From NCBI GenBank assembly GCA_024697295.1, contig JAILFZ010000077.1, positions 1 to 47,970 of the forward strand: DNA of 47,970 nt, written 5' to 3'. Numbering within the stretch: the stretch's first letter is position 1; every line of letters begins with the position of its first letter. A program made the position numbers and the translations under genes. The stretch is from Treponema sp. (GTDB lineage Bacteria; Spirochaetota; Spirochaetia; Treponematales; Treponemataceae). A model generated the notes under the pieces. The model ran no database searches, was not told the origin of the DNA, and worked only from the letters and a program-made list of their open reading frames with translations. This document shows, piece by piece, positions 17,274 to 24,444 of this stretch.

Positions 17274-18671
17274 ATGGCAATCGAAGGCTTAACACCTAAA
17301 CAGATAGTAGAAAAACTTGACCAGTACATCATTGGTCAGGAAAAAGCTAAAAAGGCCGTGGCAGTTGCTCTGCGTAACCGCCTGCGCCGAATTCACCTGG
17401 CAGAAGATATCCGCGACGAAGTTGCGCCAAAAAATATCCTGATGATTGGACCGACCGGTGTCGGAAAAACAGAAATCGCCCGCCGGCTTGCAAAACTTGT
17501 TAATGCTCCTTTTATCAAAGTCGAAGCAACCAAGTACACAGAAGTCGGTTATGTCGGACGCGATGTTGAATCTATGATTCGTGATTTGATGGCAGTAGGT
17601 TACAATAATGTTAAGTATGAAATGGAAGAACAGCTCAAAGAAGTTTGCGCGCCGAAGGTAGAAGAAAAACTTCTTGATTTGCTTCTTCCGGGCACTGACA
17701 AAAAAGCGGCCCCACAGGAAAGTAAACCTGCCGCAGGAGACGTAATTATTCTTCCTTCGCCAGATGGAACTGCAGTAAATAATGAAAATTCAACAAGAGA
17801 AAAATTCCGCCAGATGCTCAGGGAAGGCAAACTCGAAGACCGTGAGGTCGAAGTTACAGTTAAACGTACTCCGCGCGGACCAAGCATGGAAATTATTGCC
17901 GGCGGCAGTATGGATGATCTGCAGGCCGGAATGCAGGAACTCCAGAACATGATGATGGGCGGACGCTCAAAGAAAAAGACTGTTACAATCAAAGAAGCCC
18001 GCAAAATTATCGAAGAAGAAACTCTTGAATCGATGATTGATACCGACAAGGTTGCTGACATTGCAAAAGAGCGTGTAGAGCAGAGCGGAATTGTATTCAT
18101 CGACGAAATTGATAAAATTGCCACAAAGGGAAACTCAGGCGGCGGACGCGATGTAAGCCGCGAAGGTGTTCAACGCGATATTCTGCCGATTGTTGAAGGT
18201 TCAAAGGTAAATACAAAATTCGGCGTTGTAGACACAACTCACATTCTGTTTATTGCGGCCGGTGCATTCAGTTTGAGTGCGCCAAGCGATTTGATTCCTG
18301 AATTGCAGGGACGCTTTCCGCTCAGGGTTGAACTTGAAGCACTTACAAAAGACGAGTTTAAGCGCATTCTTCTGGAACCAAAAAATGCGCTTACAAAGCA
18401 GTACACGGCGCTTTTGGAAACAGAAGGGCTTAAAATTCAATTTTCAGACGATGCAATTGACCGCATGAGCTTTCTGGCCGCAGATGTTAATTCAAGAAGC
18501 GAAAACATCGGAGCGCGCAGACTCCACACAATCATGGAAAAAGTTCTTGAAGAAGTAAGTTTTACTGCCGACGAACATTCAGGCGAAAACCTGGTGATTG
18601 ACGCAGCCTTTGTTGATGAGCGTCTTAAGGGCGTTGTCGCTGACCAGGACTTATCAAGATACATCCTGTAA
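17274..18671 (+). CDS. hslU: HslU, ATPase subunit of HslUV
   Basis: A 465-residue AAA+ unfoldase that feeds substrates to HslV. Visible are LTPKQIVEKLDQYIIGQEKAK at the start, Walker A GPTGVGKTE (about 59-67), the pore loop region KYTEVGYVGRDVES, the I domain (about 110-235), Walker B IVFIDEIDKI (about 278-287), sensor 1 and the C-terminal RRLHTIMEKVLEEVSF and LSRYIL end that inserts into HslV. In Borrelia, and probably ancestrally in spirochaetes, hslVU lies directly upstream of flgB; here about 11 kb of amino-acid genes separate them. Confidence 0.97.
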   Translation: MAIEGLTPKQIVEKLDQYIIGQEKAKKAVAVALRNRLRRIHLAEDIRDEVAPKNILMIGPTGVGKTEIARRLAKLVNAPFIKVEATKYTEVGYVGRDVESMIRDLMAVGYNNVKYEMEEQLKEVCAPKVEEKLLDLLLPGTDKKAAPQESKPAAGDVIILPSPDGTAVNNENSTREKFRQMLREGKLEDREVEVTVKRTPRGPSMEIIAGGSMDDLQAGMQELQNMMMGGRSKKKTVTIKEARKIIEEETLESMIDTDKVADIAKERVEQSGIVFIDEIDKIATKGNSGGGRDVSREGVQRDILPIVEGSKVNTKFGVVDTTHILFIAAGAFSLSAPSDLIPELQGRFPLRVELEALTKDEFKRILLEPKNALTKQYTALLETEGLKIQFSDDAIDRMSFLAADVNSRSENIGARRLHTIMEKVLEEVSFTADEHSGENLVIDAAFVDERLKGVVADQDLSRYIL

Positions 18672-18691
18672 ACGCAAAGGGAGATTGTAAA

Positions 18692-18846
18692 AAAAAACAG
18701 CTCCCAGTCGCATTTCTGGAAGTCAGGACCGTGCGTTAACGCACTGCACGCTGTTTGTGGCATAGGAACTTATAAACTTGCCGCTTTCGCGGCAGCCACA
18801 AACAGAGCGCTCCTGCTTCCAGTTCTGCTCCTTCGCGCTGTTTTTT
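18692..18846. repeat. Nested inverted-repeat element between hslU and ilvB
   Basis: About 155 bases folding on itself in nested layers: outer arms AAAAAACAGC (18692) and GCTGTTTTTT (18837), then CTGGAAGTCAGGA (18716) with TCCTGCTTCCAG (18811), then GCTGTTTGTGGC (18750) with GCCACAAACAG (18795), and at the tip TGCCGC-TTTC-GCGGCA (18779-18794). A separate perfect palindrome GTGCGTTAACGCAC lies at 18731-18744. The outer 3' arm ending in six T could terminate hslU transcription. The layered structure is more than a terminator needs and looks like a small mobile palindromic element (MITE-like), but I see no target duplication. Confidence 0.6.
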
Positions 18847-18874
18847 GATAATTTACCCTGCGTTTACAAGGATA

Positions 18875-20626
18875 TTACCTTATGCTGTCAACATTTGCCT
18901 TGCCGCCCGGAACGTATGGCAGAACCTCTTCTTCCGGGTCAACTTTTACACGTACAAAGAACGGTTTGTTTTTGCGGTTTGCGTCAAAAGCTTTTTTATA
19001 CCAGTCTTTGTCGGTAAGAGCGTCTGCGGTTTCTATTCCAAAACCTTCTGCGATTTTTAACAAATCAACCTTAGTGTCAAAAATACTTGCGCTGAAGTTT
19101 TTATCAAACAAAAACTTCTGCTGCTGATAAACCATGCCCAACGTTCCGTTTTCAAAAACGATGACTGTTACAGGAAGATTGTTTTCTGCAAGTGTTGAAA
19201 GTTCCTGGATGTTCATCATGATAGAGCCGTCGCCTGAAAAACAGATTGTGCGTTTTTCAGGATTTGCGATTGCGCTGCCGATGGCCGCCGGAAGACCAAA
19301 GCCCATTGTACCGAGCGAGCCCGAAGTCAACAAAGTCATCGGCTTTAAAACCGGGTAATACTGGGCAACCCACATCTGGTGCTGGCCAACGTCTGTCGCA
19401 ATAAGAAGGTCTTCTTTTTTGGTGCCTGCCTTTTCTGCCAGGTCCGGAACGCTTTTGATAAACTCGCGTGGATTTACGCTGTCCATAAAGTCCTTGTTTT
19501 TCTTATCTTTGTCAGGGCTTCCGAGAGTGATGGAAAAGTTCTTCTGTTTTAATTCAACAATCTGCTTCAACCATCTGGCCTTTGCTTTTGAATTGGCATC
19601 TTTTTTGTTTTTCAATTGAATGCAGAGTTCCGGCAGTACGGATTGAACTTTTGCAACGAAAGAGATTGATGCTTCGAGAATTTTGTTGATTTCTGCGGCA
19701 TCGATGTCAATGTGGATAATCTTTGCATCGGGACAGAATTTATTAACAACCCCGGTTGCACGGTCATCAAAGCGGGCGCCGCAAACGATTACAAGGTCGC
19801 TTTCGTGCATTGCCCGGTTTGCGCAGTAAGAGCCGTGCATACCGACCATTCCGGCGTAAAGTTCGTCTTCTGAGGCGATACAGCCGATTCCCATCAGAGA
19901 ACTTACAACAGGCATAGGGCAGAGTTTTAAAAAGTCTTTGACTGCTTTTGATGAATCAAAATTGTTTGCTCCTCCACCAACGTACAGAACAGGTTTTTTG
20001 GATTCAATAATTGAATTGACTGTGCCGTCCAGAAGTTTTGCCTGTTCATCGTCTGTCGTGTGGAACCTTACGTCTTTTTCCTGCGGAATATATTTCTGTA
20101 AATCAGGCCATTCGTCAAATGTACAGCTTGCAAGCTGAACATCGCGAGGAACGTCGATTAAAACCGGTCCGCGGCGGCCATCCATTGCAATTTTAAATGC
20201 TTCGGGGATTGCGGTCAGAAGTTCTTCCGGCTTTTTTACGGCGATACTGTGTTTTGTAATCGGAAACGAAAGTCCAAAGGTGTCGGCTTCCTGGAAGGCG
20301 TCTGTACCAATCAAAGTTGTGTTAACCTGACCTGTGATTGCGATGATTGGAACTGAGTCACAGCGTGCGTCTGCAATCGAAGTCAAAAGGTTCATGGCAC
20401 CAGGTCCGCTGGTAGCCATACAGACAGCCGGGAGCCCTGTTGTGCGGGCGATTCCCTGCGCGATAAAACCTGCGGCCTGTTCCTGACGCACGAGGACGTG
20501 ATGAATTGAAGATTTGTTTAATTCATCATAGAGCGGCAAAATCGAGCCGCCCGGAATTCCTGCAACTACTTTGATTCCTTCCATTTCGAGAAGGGTAGTG
20601 ATAATTTGCGAGCCTGTGCGTTTCAT
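18875..20626 (-). CDS. ilvB: Acetolactate synthase, large subunit (copy 1)
   Basis: A 583-residue thiamine-diphosphate enzyme condensing two pyruvates (or pyruvate with 2-oxobutyrate), the first common step to valine, leucine and isoleucine. The N-terminal domain has VVAGIPGGSILPLYDEL and the catalytic Glu in RQEQAAGFIAQG; the middle FAD/regulatory-type domain has VVSSLMGIG; the C-terminal domain has the ThDP motif CFSGDGSIMMNIQELSTL with the later N of ENG. The ATG at 20626 follows AAAGGAGG; the frame extends to 20740 only through the hairpin-rich leader. It is under a Val/Leu attenuator. No regulatory small subunit (ilvN) gene is present nearby. A second, divergent copy lies at 24445. Confidence 0.93.
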   Translation of the reverse strand: MKRTGSQIITTLLEMEGIKVVAGIPGGSILPLYDELNKSSIHHVLVRQEQAAGFIAQGIARTTGLPAVCMATSGPGAMNLLTSIADARCDSVPIIAITGQVNTTLIGTDAFQEADTFGLSFPITKHSIAVKKPEELLTAIPEAFKIAMDGRRGPVLIDVPRDVQLASCTFDEWPDLQKYIPQEKDVRFHTTDDEQAKLLDGTVNSIIESKKPVLYVGGGANNFDSSKAVKDFLKLCPMPVVSSLMGIGCIASEDELYAGMVGMHGSYCANRAMHESDLVIVCGARFDDRATGVVNKFCPDAKIIHIDIDAAEINKILEASISFVAKVQSVLPELCIQLKNKKDANSKAKARWLKQIVELKQKNFSITLGSPDKDKKNKDFMDSVNPREFIKSVPDLAEKAGTKKEDLLIATDVGQHQMWVAQYYPVLKPMTLLTSGSLGTMGFGLPAAIGSAIANPEKRTICFSGDGSIMMNIQELSTLAENNLPVTVIVFENGTLGMVYQQQKFLFDKNFSASIFDTKVDLLKIAEGFGIETADALTDKDWYKKAFDANRKNKPFFVRVKVDPEEEVLPYVPGGKANVDSIR

Positions 20627-20629
20627 AAT

Positions 20630-20748
20630 GCCTCCTTTAAAATCTCCGCGATAGCGGTCGTGCAGGAGGCACGATATCGCAGTTTTGCCAACGGCAAAAT
20701 CTGCATGTGCTAAAAAGTACACGGAAGTACTTTTTAGCACGCCTCCTT
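20630..20748 (-). repeat. Three-hairpin insert flanked by duplicated GCCTCCTT
   Basis: Three perfect or near-perfect hairpins stand in line between the attenuator and ilvB: GTGCTAAAAAGTAC with its complement (20707-20740, 14-base arms), GCAGTTTTGCC with GGCAAAATCTGC (20679-20704), and GCGATA..TCGTGC with GCACGATATCGC (20648-20680). The block is bounded by direct repeats GCCTCCTT (20630-20637 and 20741-20748), which read on the transcribed strand as two copies of the AAGGAGGC ribosome-binding sequence. This looks like a palindromic insertion of about 103 bases that duplicated the Shine-Dalgarno site. Confidence 0.6.
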
Positions 20749-20751
20749 ATA

Positions 20752-20792
20752 AACAAAAAAAGCCCTCCAAAACCGTTAGTTCGGAGAGCTTT
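20752..20792 (-). terminator. Attenuator terminator of ilvB
   Basis: On the transcribed strand AAAGCTCTCC (20792-20783) pairs along all ten positions with GGAGGGCTTT (20768-20759), one pair being G-U, followed by a run of seven T. It sits 32 bases after the stop codon of the Val/Leu leader peptide, the arrangement of a ribosome-controlled attenuator. Confidence 0.85.
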
Positions 20793-20823
20793 GATTTTTT
20801 GCGTTTTATATTGAATTTATATT

Positions 20824-20907
20824 CTACGCAGAAAAATGTACCAGCTTTCCGGTTAGATGGACCACCACGAGAAGAACTAGTACTGTAACGACTGCGTTAA
20901 AATTCAT
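20824..20907 (-). CDS. Branched-chain leader peptide (ilvB attenuator)
   Basis: A 27-codon frame containing VVTVLVLLVVV at residues 6-16; in total eight Val and five Leu, with no Ile. Such a run of regulatory codons followed by a terminator hairpin is the hallmark of ribosome-mediated attenuation, as in the E. coli ivbL leader of ilvBN, which is likewise Val- and Leu-rich. When charged tRNA-Val or tRNA-Leu is scarce the ribosome would stall here and allow an alternative fold. An in-frame ATG six bases upstream (20913) is possible, but 20907 coincides with the predicted transcript start. There is no Shine-Dalgarno site. The annotation would usually be missed because the frame is so short. Confidence 0.85.
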   Translation of the reverse strand: MNFNAVVTVLVLLVVVHLTGKLVHFSA

Positions 20908-20913
20908 AGTCAT

Positions 20914-20942
20914 ATAATGCAGAAAAAGAGCGGGACTGTCAA
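20914..20942 (-). promoter_or_regulatory. Promoter of the ilvB leader
   Basis: On the minus strand a consensus TTGACA (20942-20937), 17-base spacer, CATTAT (20919-20914). Six bases then lead to the ATG of the leader peptide, predicting a leaderless leader-peptide transcript. Confidence 0.65.
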
Positions 20943-21058
20943 GAAGTATAAAAATCACCGGGAAAGGACCGGGCCGGGCATGGCTCTGAAGATACCGGCT
21001 GCACTCCTGTTTGTTTTAATGTTGCAATTCTGTCACTTATCAATTTCTTTTATTTCAC

Positions 21059-21087
21059 TTTACGCAATTACGCTCTGCCGCTATAAT
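21059..21087 (+). promoter_or_regulatory. Promoter of ilvD
   Basis: TTTACG (21059-21064), 17-base spacer, perfect TATAAT (21082-21087). The leader of about 23 bases carries AGAGG before the ATG at 21117, so this gene has a conventional leader. Between here and the ilvB promoter (20943-21058) I see no other signal. Confidence 0.6.
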
Positions 21088-21116
21088 TTACTTACTTTAT
21101 TTTTAGAGGTACTTAA

Positions 21117-22805
21117 ATGAAAAAATCAGACAATGCAATAAAGGGAGCTGCACGCGCTCCTCACCGTTCACTTTTTTACGCATCCGGATACACCGACGAA
21201 GAATTGAACCAGCCGATGGTTGGTATTATCTGCGCCAAGAACGAACTTATTCCGGGTCATATTGAACTTGACCGTATTTCAGAAGCCGTAAAGGCAGGTG
21301 TTCGCCTGGCTGGTGGTACTCCAGTTGAATTCCCGGCAATCGGTGTTTGTGACGGCATTGCCATGGGTCACGAAGGAATGAAATATTCTCTGGTTACCCG
21401 CGAGCTTATTGCTGACAGCGTTGAATGTGTTGCAAAGGCTCATCAGTTTGACGCCCTCGTTATGATTCCAAACTGCGATAAAATCGTTCCTGGTATGCTT
21501 ATGGCTGCCGCCCGCCTTGACCTTCCGACTGTATTTGTCAGCGGCGGTCCTATGATGCCTGGTCACCTGCCTGGTCACGACGCAAATAACCCGTATTCTG
21601 ACAAAAACCTTTCTCTTACTGATATGTTTGAAGCTGTAGGCGGTCTTGCCGTTGGTAAGGTTACTGAAGATCAGTTGAACGAGCTTGCCCAGTATGCATG
21701 TCCTGGATGCGGCGCATGCTCTGGTATGTTTACTGCAAACTCAATGAACTGTCTTACTGAAGTCCTCGGTCTTGGTCTTCCTGGCAACGGTACAATTCCT
21801 GCCGTAACAGGCCGACGCATTCAACTTGCAAAACATGCCGGAATGCAGGTTATGGAAATGTACAGGCGCGGAATCACTGCCCGCAAAATGATGACTAAAG
21901 AAAACTTTGAAAACGCCCTGACTGCCGATATGGCACTCGGCTGTTCTTCAAATACAATGCTTCATGTTCCTGCCATCATGCACGAAGCAGGTTTGAGCCT
22001 TGACCTCCACGAAGTAAACGAAATTTCAAACCGCACTCCAAACCTCTGCCACCTGGCTCCGGCCGGCCATACATTTATGTGCGAACTCGACGATGCAGGC
22101 GGTGTTCAGGCGGTTCTGGCAGAACTTGCAAAGAAAAAGCTTATTCATACTGATTTGATTACTGCAACTGGCAAAACAATTGCAGAAAACATCAAAAACG
22201 TACGCAACCGCAATCCTGAGATTCTGCGCCCGATTGAAAACCCATATTCTGACAATGGCGGTATCGCAGTTCTCTTTGGTAACCTTGCTCCAAACGGAAC
22301 TGTTGTTAAACGTTCTGCCTGTGCCAAAGAATTAATGAAGCACACAGGTCCTGCCCGCGTATTCAACGGAGAAGAAGAAGCAATGGAAGCTGTTCAGAAC
22401 CGTAAAATCAATCCGGGTGACGTTGTTGTAATCCGTTACGAAGGTCCAAAGGGCGGTCCTGGTATGCGCGAAATGCTCGCCGTAACTGCCGCTCTTGCAG
22501 GTCAGGGAATGGACAAACAGGTTGCTTTGATTACTGACGGACGATTCTCCGGTGCTACCCGCGGGGCTTCTCTCGGACACTGTTCTCCGGAAGCTGCTGT
22601 CGGCGGTCCAATCGGTCTCGTAGAAGAAGGCGATAAAATTACCCTCGATATCAATAACTATAAAATTACTCTTGAAGTAAGCGATGAAGAACTTGAACGC
22701 CGCCGTGCTTCATGGAAGCCGATTGAACCAAAAGTTAAAACCGGTTACCTTGCACGCTACGCAAAACTCGTTTCTTCTGCTGACAAGGGTGCGATTTTAC
22801 AGTAG
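21117..22805 (+). CDS. ilvD: Dihydroxy-acid dehydratase
   Basis: A 562-residue iron-sulfur dehydratase that converts 2,3-dihydroxy-isovalerate and -methylvalerate to the 2-oxo acids, third step of valine/isoleucine synthesis. Cluster-binding cysteines are visible in [13 protein letters not shown] and [17 protein letters not shown]; the end has [13 protein letters not shown] and [14 protein letters not shown], both typical of IlvD. The length is normal for the family (about 550-620). It is transcribed away from ilvB and is followed ten bases later by a 51-residue gene. ilvC, ilvE and ilvN are not in the window, so the pathway is dispersed. Confidence 0.96.
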   Translation: MKKSDNAIKGAARAPHRSLFYASGYTDEELNQPMVGIICAKNELIPGHIELDRISEAVKAGVRLAGGTPVEFPAIGVCDGIAMGHEGMKYSLVTRELIADSVECVAKAHQFDALVMIPNCDKIVPGMLMAAARLDLPTVFVSGGPMMPGHLPGHDANNPYSDKNLSLTDMFEAVGGLAVGKVTEDQLNELAQYACPGCGACSGMFTANSMNCLTEVLGLGLPGNGTIPAVTGRRIQLAKHAGMQVMEMYRRGITARKMMTKENFENALTADMALGCSSNTMLHVPAIMHEAGLSLDLHEVNEISNRTPNLCHLAPAGHTFMCELDDAGGVQAVLAELAKKKLIHTDLITATGKTIAENIKNVRNRNPEILRPIENPYSDNGGIAVLFGNLAPNGTVVKRSACAKELMKHTGPARVFNGEEEAMEAVQNRKINPGDVVVIRYEGPKGGPGMREMLAVTAALAGQGMDKQVALITDGRFSGATRGASLGHCSPEAAVGGPIGLVEEGDKITLDINNYKITLEVSDEELERRRASWKPIEPKVKTGYLARYAKLVSSADKGAILQ

Positions 22806-22814
22806 TCTTGAATT

Positions 22815-22970
22815 ATGAAGATGGAATTTAACAGCTGGACAGATTACGACGACTGGCTGATTCAAAATTACAATGATTTTGCCGTTACTTCCGTAAATGA
22901 AGCTGACGGTAAAATCGTAGTTGAATACATGAATAAAGCCGACTGGGACAGCCAGCAGAAAGGTAAATAG
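22815..22970 (+). CDS. Small acidic protein of 51 residues downstream of ilvD
   Basis: A short frame beginning MKMEFNSWTDYDDWLIQNYN and ending in WDSQQKGK, ten bases after the ilvD stop. It is acidic, has three Trp and four Tyr, no signal or membrane segment, and codon usage like its neighbours. A beta-hairpin-like middle (FAVTSVNEADGKIVVEYM) suggests a folded mini-domain. There is no strong Shine-Dalgarno site, so it may be translated by coupling to ilvD. I recognise no family. The clean amino-acid composition and placement in the operon argue it is real, but this is inference. Confidence 0.6.
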   Translation: MKMEFNSWTDYDDWLIQNYNDFAVTSVNEADGKIVVEYMNKADWDSQQKGK

Positions 22971-22992
22971 TGCAGCATTAACCGTAAGCTTT

Positions 22993-24315
22993 TTACAGTT
23001 TTTGAATCAATTCTTCTGCATTGCCGGTAAATGCGTTCTCGAGTTTTTGCGGGAACGCATTTTTTATTGCTTCAAGATTGTGCAGTAATTCTTTTTTACT
23101 TTTTGCAGTGATTACAACCTCGCAGTAGCCTGATTCGCGTAATTGAAGGGCGGCAAGATTCTTTATCTGGTGAACTTTTTTTACAAAGCCGTATTTTTTT
23201 AATTCAATTAATTCTGCTTCTTCGAGCAGATTAAATTTGATGTTTACGCTTAAAAGTGAGCGGCGTTTTTTATTCAGCACGGACTTTTCAAAAAGCGACT
23301 CAAGCACGCCAAGACCCTGACTGAAGGCGCAGGTTGTGCTCATCCCTGAAAGGCGGGGATTAATTTCTATTACGTACCAGTCTTTTCCGTCAAAAACAAG
23401 GTCAATCTGCGCGCTTCCGTTAAAGTTTAAGGCGCGGCACATTTTTTTAAGCATTGAATTCAATTTTGCAATTTTGTAACCGTGCTTTACGGGACCAGCT
23501 TTTACCGACTGCTTTGGGCTTGTAATTCCATATTTGTTTACGGAAAAGAAAAATGGTTTTTCTATTATGATTTTTTTTGGGGTCGAGACAAGTTCAACTC
23601 CGGCCTGCTGTCCCAAAATCATTTCTTCTGCAATACGGTCCGAGGTGTTTCTTTTTGAAAGCAGAAAGTTCCGTGCTTCGTCAAAATTCTGTACAACTTC
23701 CATTCCGTATGAACTTAAGCCGACTGTGTCCTTGATTACGACAGGGTAGCGGAGGGCCTTTAACTGTTCATAAACTGCGCTCTTGTACACGTTGCTCTTG
23801 ATTTGAGGGCGGTTTCCTGCGTTGATAAAAAGCGCGTGGTGGATGTAAACGGATTTTGGACATCTGATCCCGGCACGTTCGAGGGCGCGGTGTGTAAGCT
23901 GTTTGTCAAAGCAGGCAAGGCTTGCGCCCACAGGATGGCAGATTGTCTTTATGTTTTTCTGCCTCAAATAATCTGCAACAATCGAGTCCTTTACGCTGAA
24001 CCAGTCGAGCGGTTTGTCGTAAAAAGAGGCTGCGATTGCAATATCAGGCTCAAGGTTTTCCAAAAAGTCTGCAATTTCTGTTTCTTTGTCGGATTCAATT
24101 ATGTGATATTCAATTTGCGGCGCTTTTTGAATTATCTGTGCGCCTTTTAAGTCGAGCAAAAACATTCCGGGCAGTTGTGTTGCAACGATAAAATGGTGCT
24201 CGGGATATTTTTGTGCAAGTTGAATCAATTCATCGGCGCAGGAAGGGCTGTCATAGATATCAAAATCTTTTCCTTCGTAAATATTTGAACTTGTCGAATA
24301 AAACAAAATGCGCAT
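22993..24315 (-). CDS. ATP-grasp family ligase of unknown substrate
   Basis: A 440-residue ATP-grasp enzyme. The N-terminal Rossmann-like domain starts MRILFYSTSSNIYEG; the ATP-grasp core has YPVVIKDTVGLSSYGM (nucleotide lysine), EEMILGQQAGVELV and AQIDLVFDGKDWYVIEINPRLSGM with the metal-binding Glu and Asn of EINPR. Such enzymes join a carboxylate to an amine through an acyl phosphate. The EINPRLSG motif groups it with the carboxylate-amine ligases and carbamoyl-phosphate-synthase-like proteins rather than with biotin carboxylases. It is divergent from ilvB copy 2/argH and shares their promoter region, so an amino-acid ligase role is plausible. The start at 24315 is chosen because the -10 box lies just before it. 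Confidence 0.8.
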   Translation of the reverse strand: MRILFYSTSSNIYEGKDFDIYDSPSCADELIQLAQKYPEHHFIVATQLPGMFLLDLKGAQIIQKAPQIEYHIIESDKETEIADFLENLEPDIAIAASFYDKPLDWFSVKDSIVADYLRQKNIKTICHPVGASLACFDKQLTHRALERAGIRCPKSVYIHHALFINAGNRPQIKSNVYKSAVYEQLKALRYPVVIKDTVGLSSYGMEVVQNFDEARNFLLSKRNTSDRIAEEMILGQQAGVELVSTPKKIIIEKPFFFSVNKYGITSPKQSVKAGPVKHGYKIAKLNSMLKKMCRALNFNGSAQIDLVFDGKDWYVIEINPRLSGMSTTCAFSQGLGVLESLFEKSVLNKKRRSLLSVNIKFNLLEEAELIELKKYGFVKKVHQIKNLAALQLRESGYCEVVITAKSKKELLHNLEAIKNAFPQKLENAFTGNAEELIQKL

Positions 24316-24322
24316 GGCAACT

Positions 24323-24351
24323 ATTATATACGAGTGATTTTTCTTACTCAA
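24323..24351 (-). promoter_or_regulatory. Promoter of the ATP-grasp gene, leaderless type
   Basis: On the minus strand TTGAGT (24351-24346), 17-base spacer, perfect TATAAT (24328-24323), then seven bases to the ATG with no Shine-Dalgarno sequence. Its -35 abuts the -35 of the divergent ilvB promoter. Confidence 0.7.
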
Positions 24352-24393
24352 TTGAACTAATATCGAAAAAACGGTAAAATTGAATTCAATTTT
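24352..24393 (+). promoter_or_regulatory. Promoter and palindromic operator of ilvB copy 2
   Basis: TTGAAC (24352-24357), 17-base spacer, TAAAAT (24375-24380). A perfect 18-base palindrome AAAATTGAATTCAATTTT (24376-24393) covers the -10 and the predicted start site, the position of a repressor operator. The regulator is unknown; it lacks the spacing of an ARG box. Confidence 0.6.
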
Positions 24394-24444
24394 TTTTGGC
24401 GCCAATTGTATTTGTCTGCGCAGATTTTAAGAGGTAAATATTAA

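Noticed and set aside
20917-21120. Plus-strand frame in the ilvB-ilvD intergenic region
   Set aside because: Runs over both promoters with no ribosome-binding site; composition not protein-like.
24376-24393. ARG box for the ilvB-argH operon
   Set aside because: TGAATTCA has the half-sites fused; an ARG box needs about four A/T bases between TGAAT and ATTCA.
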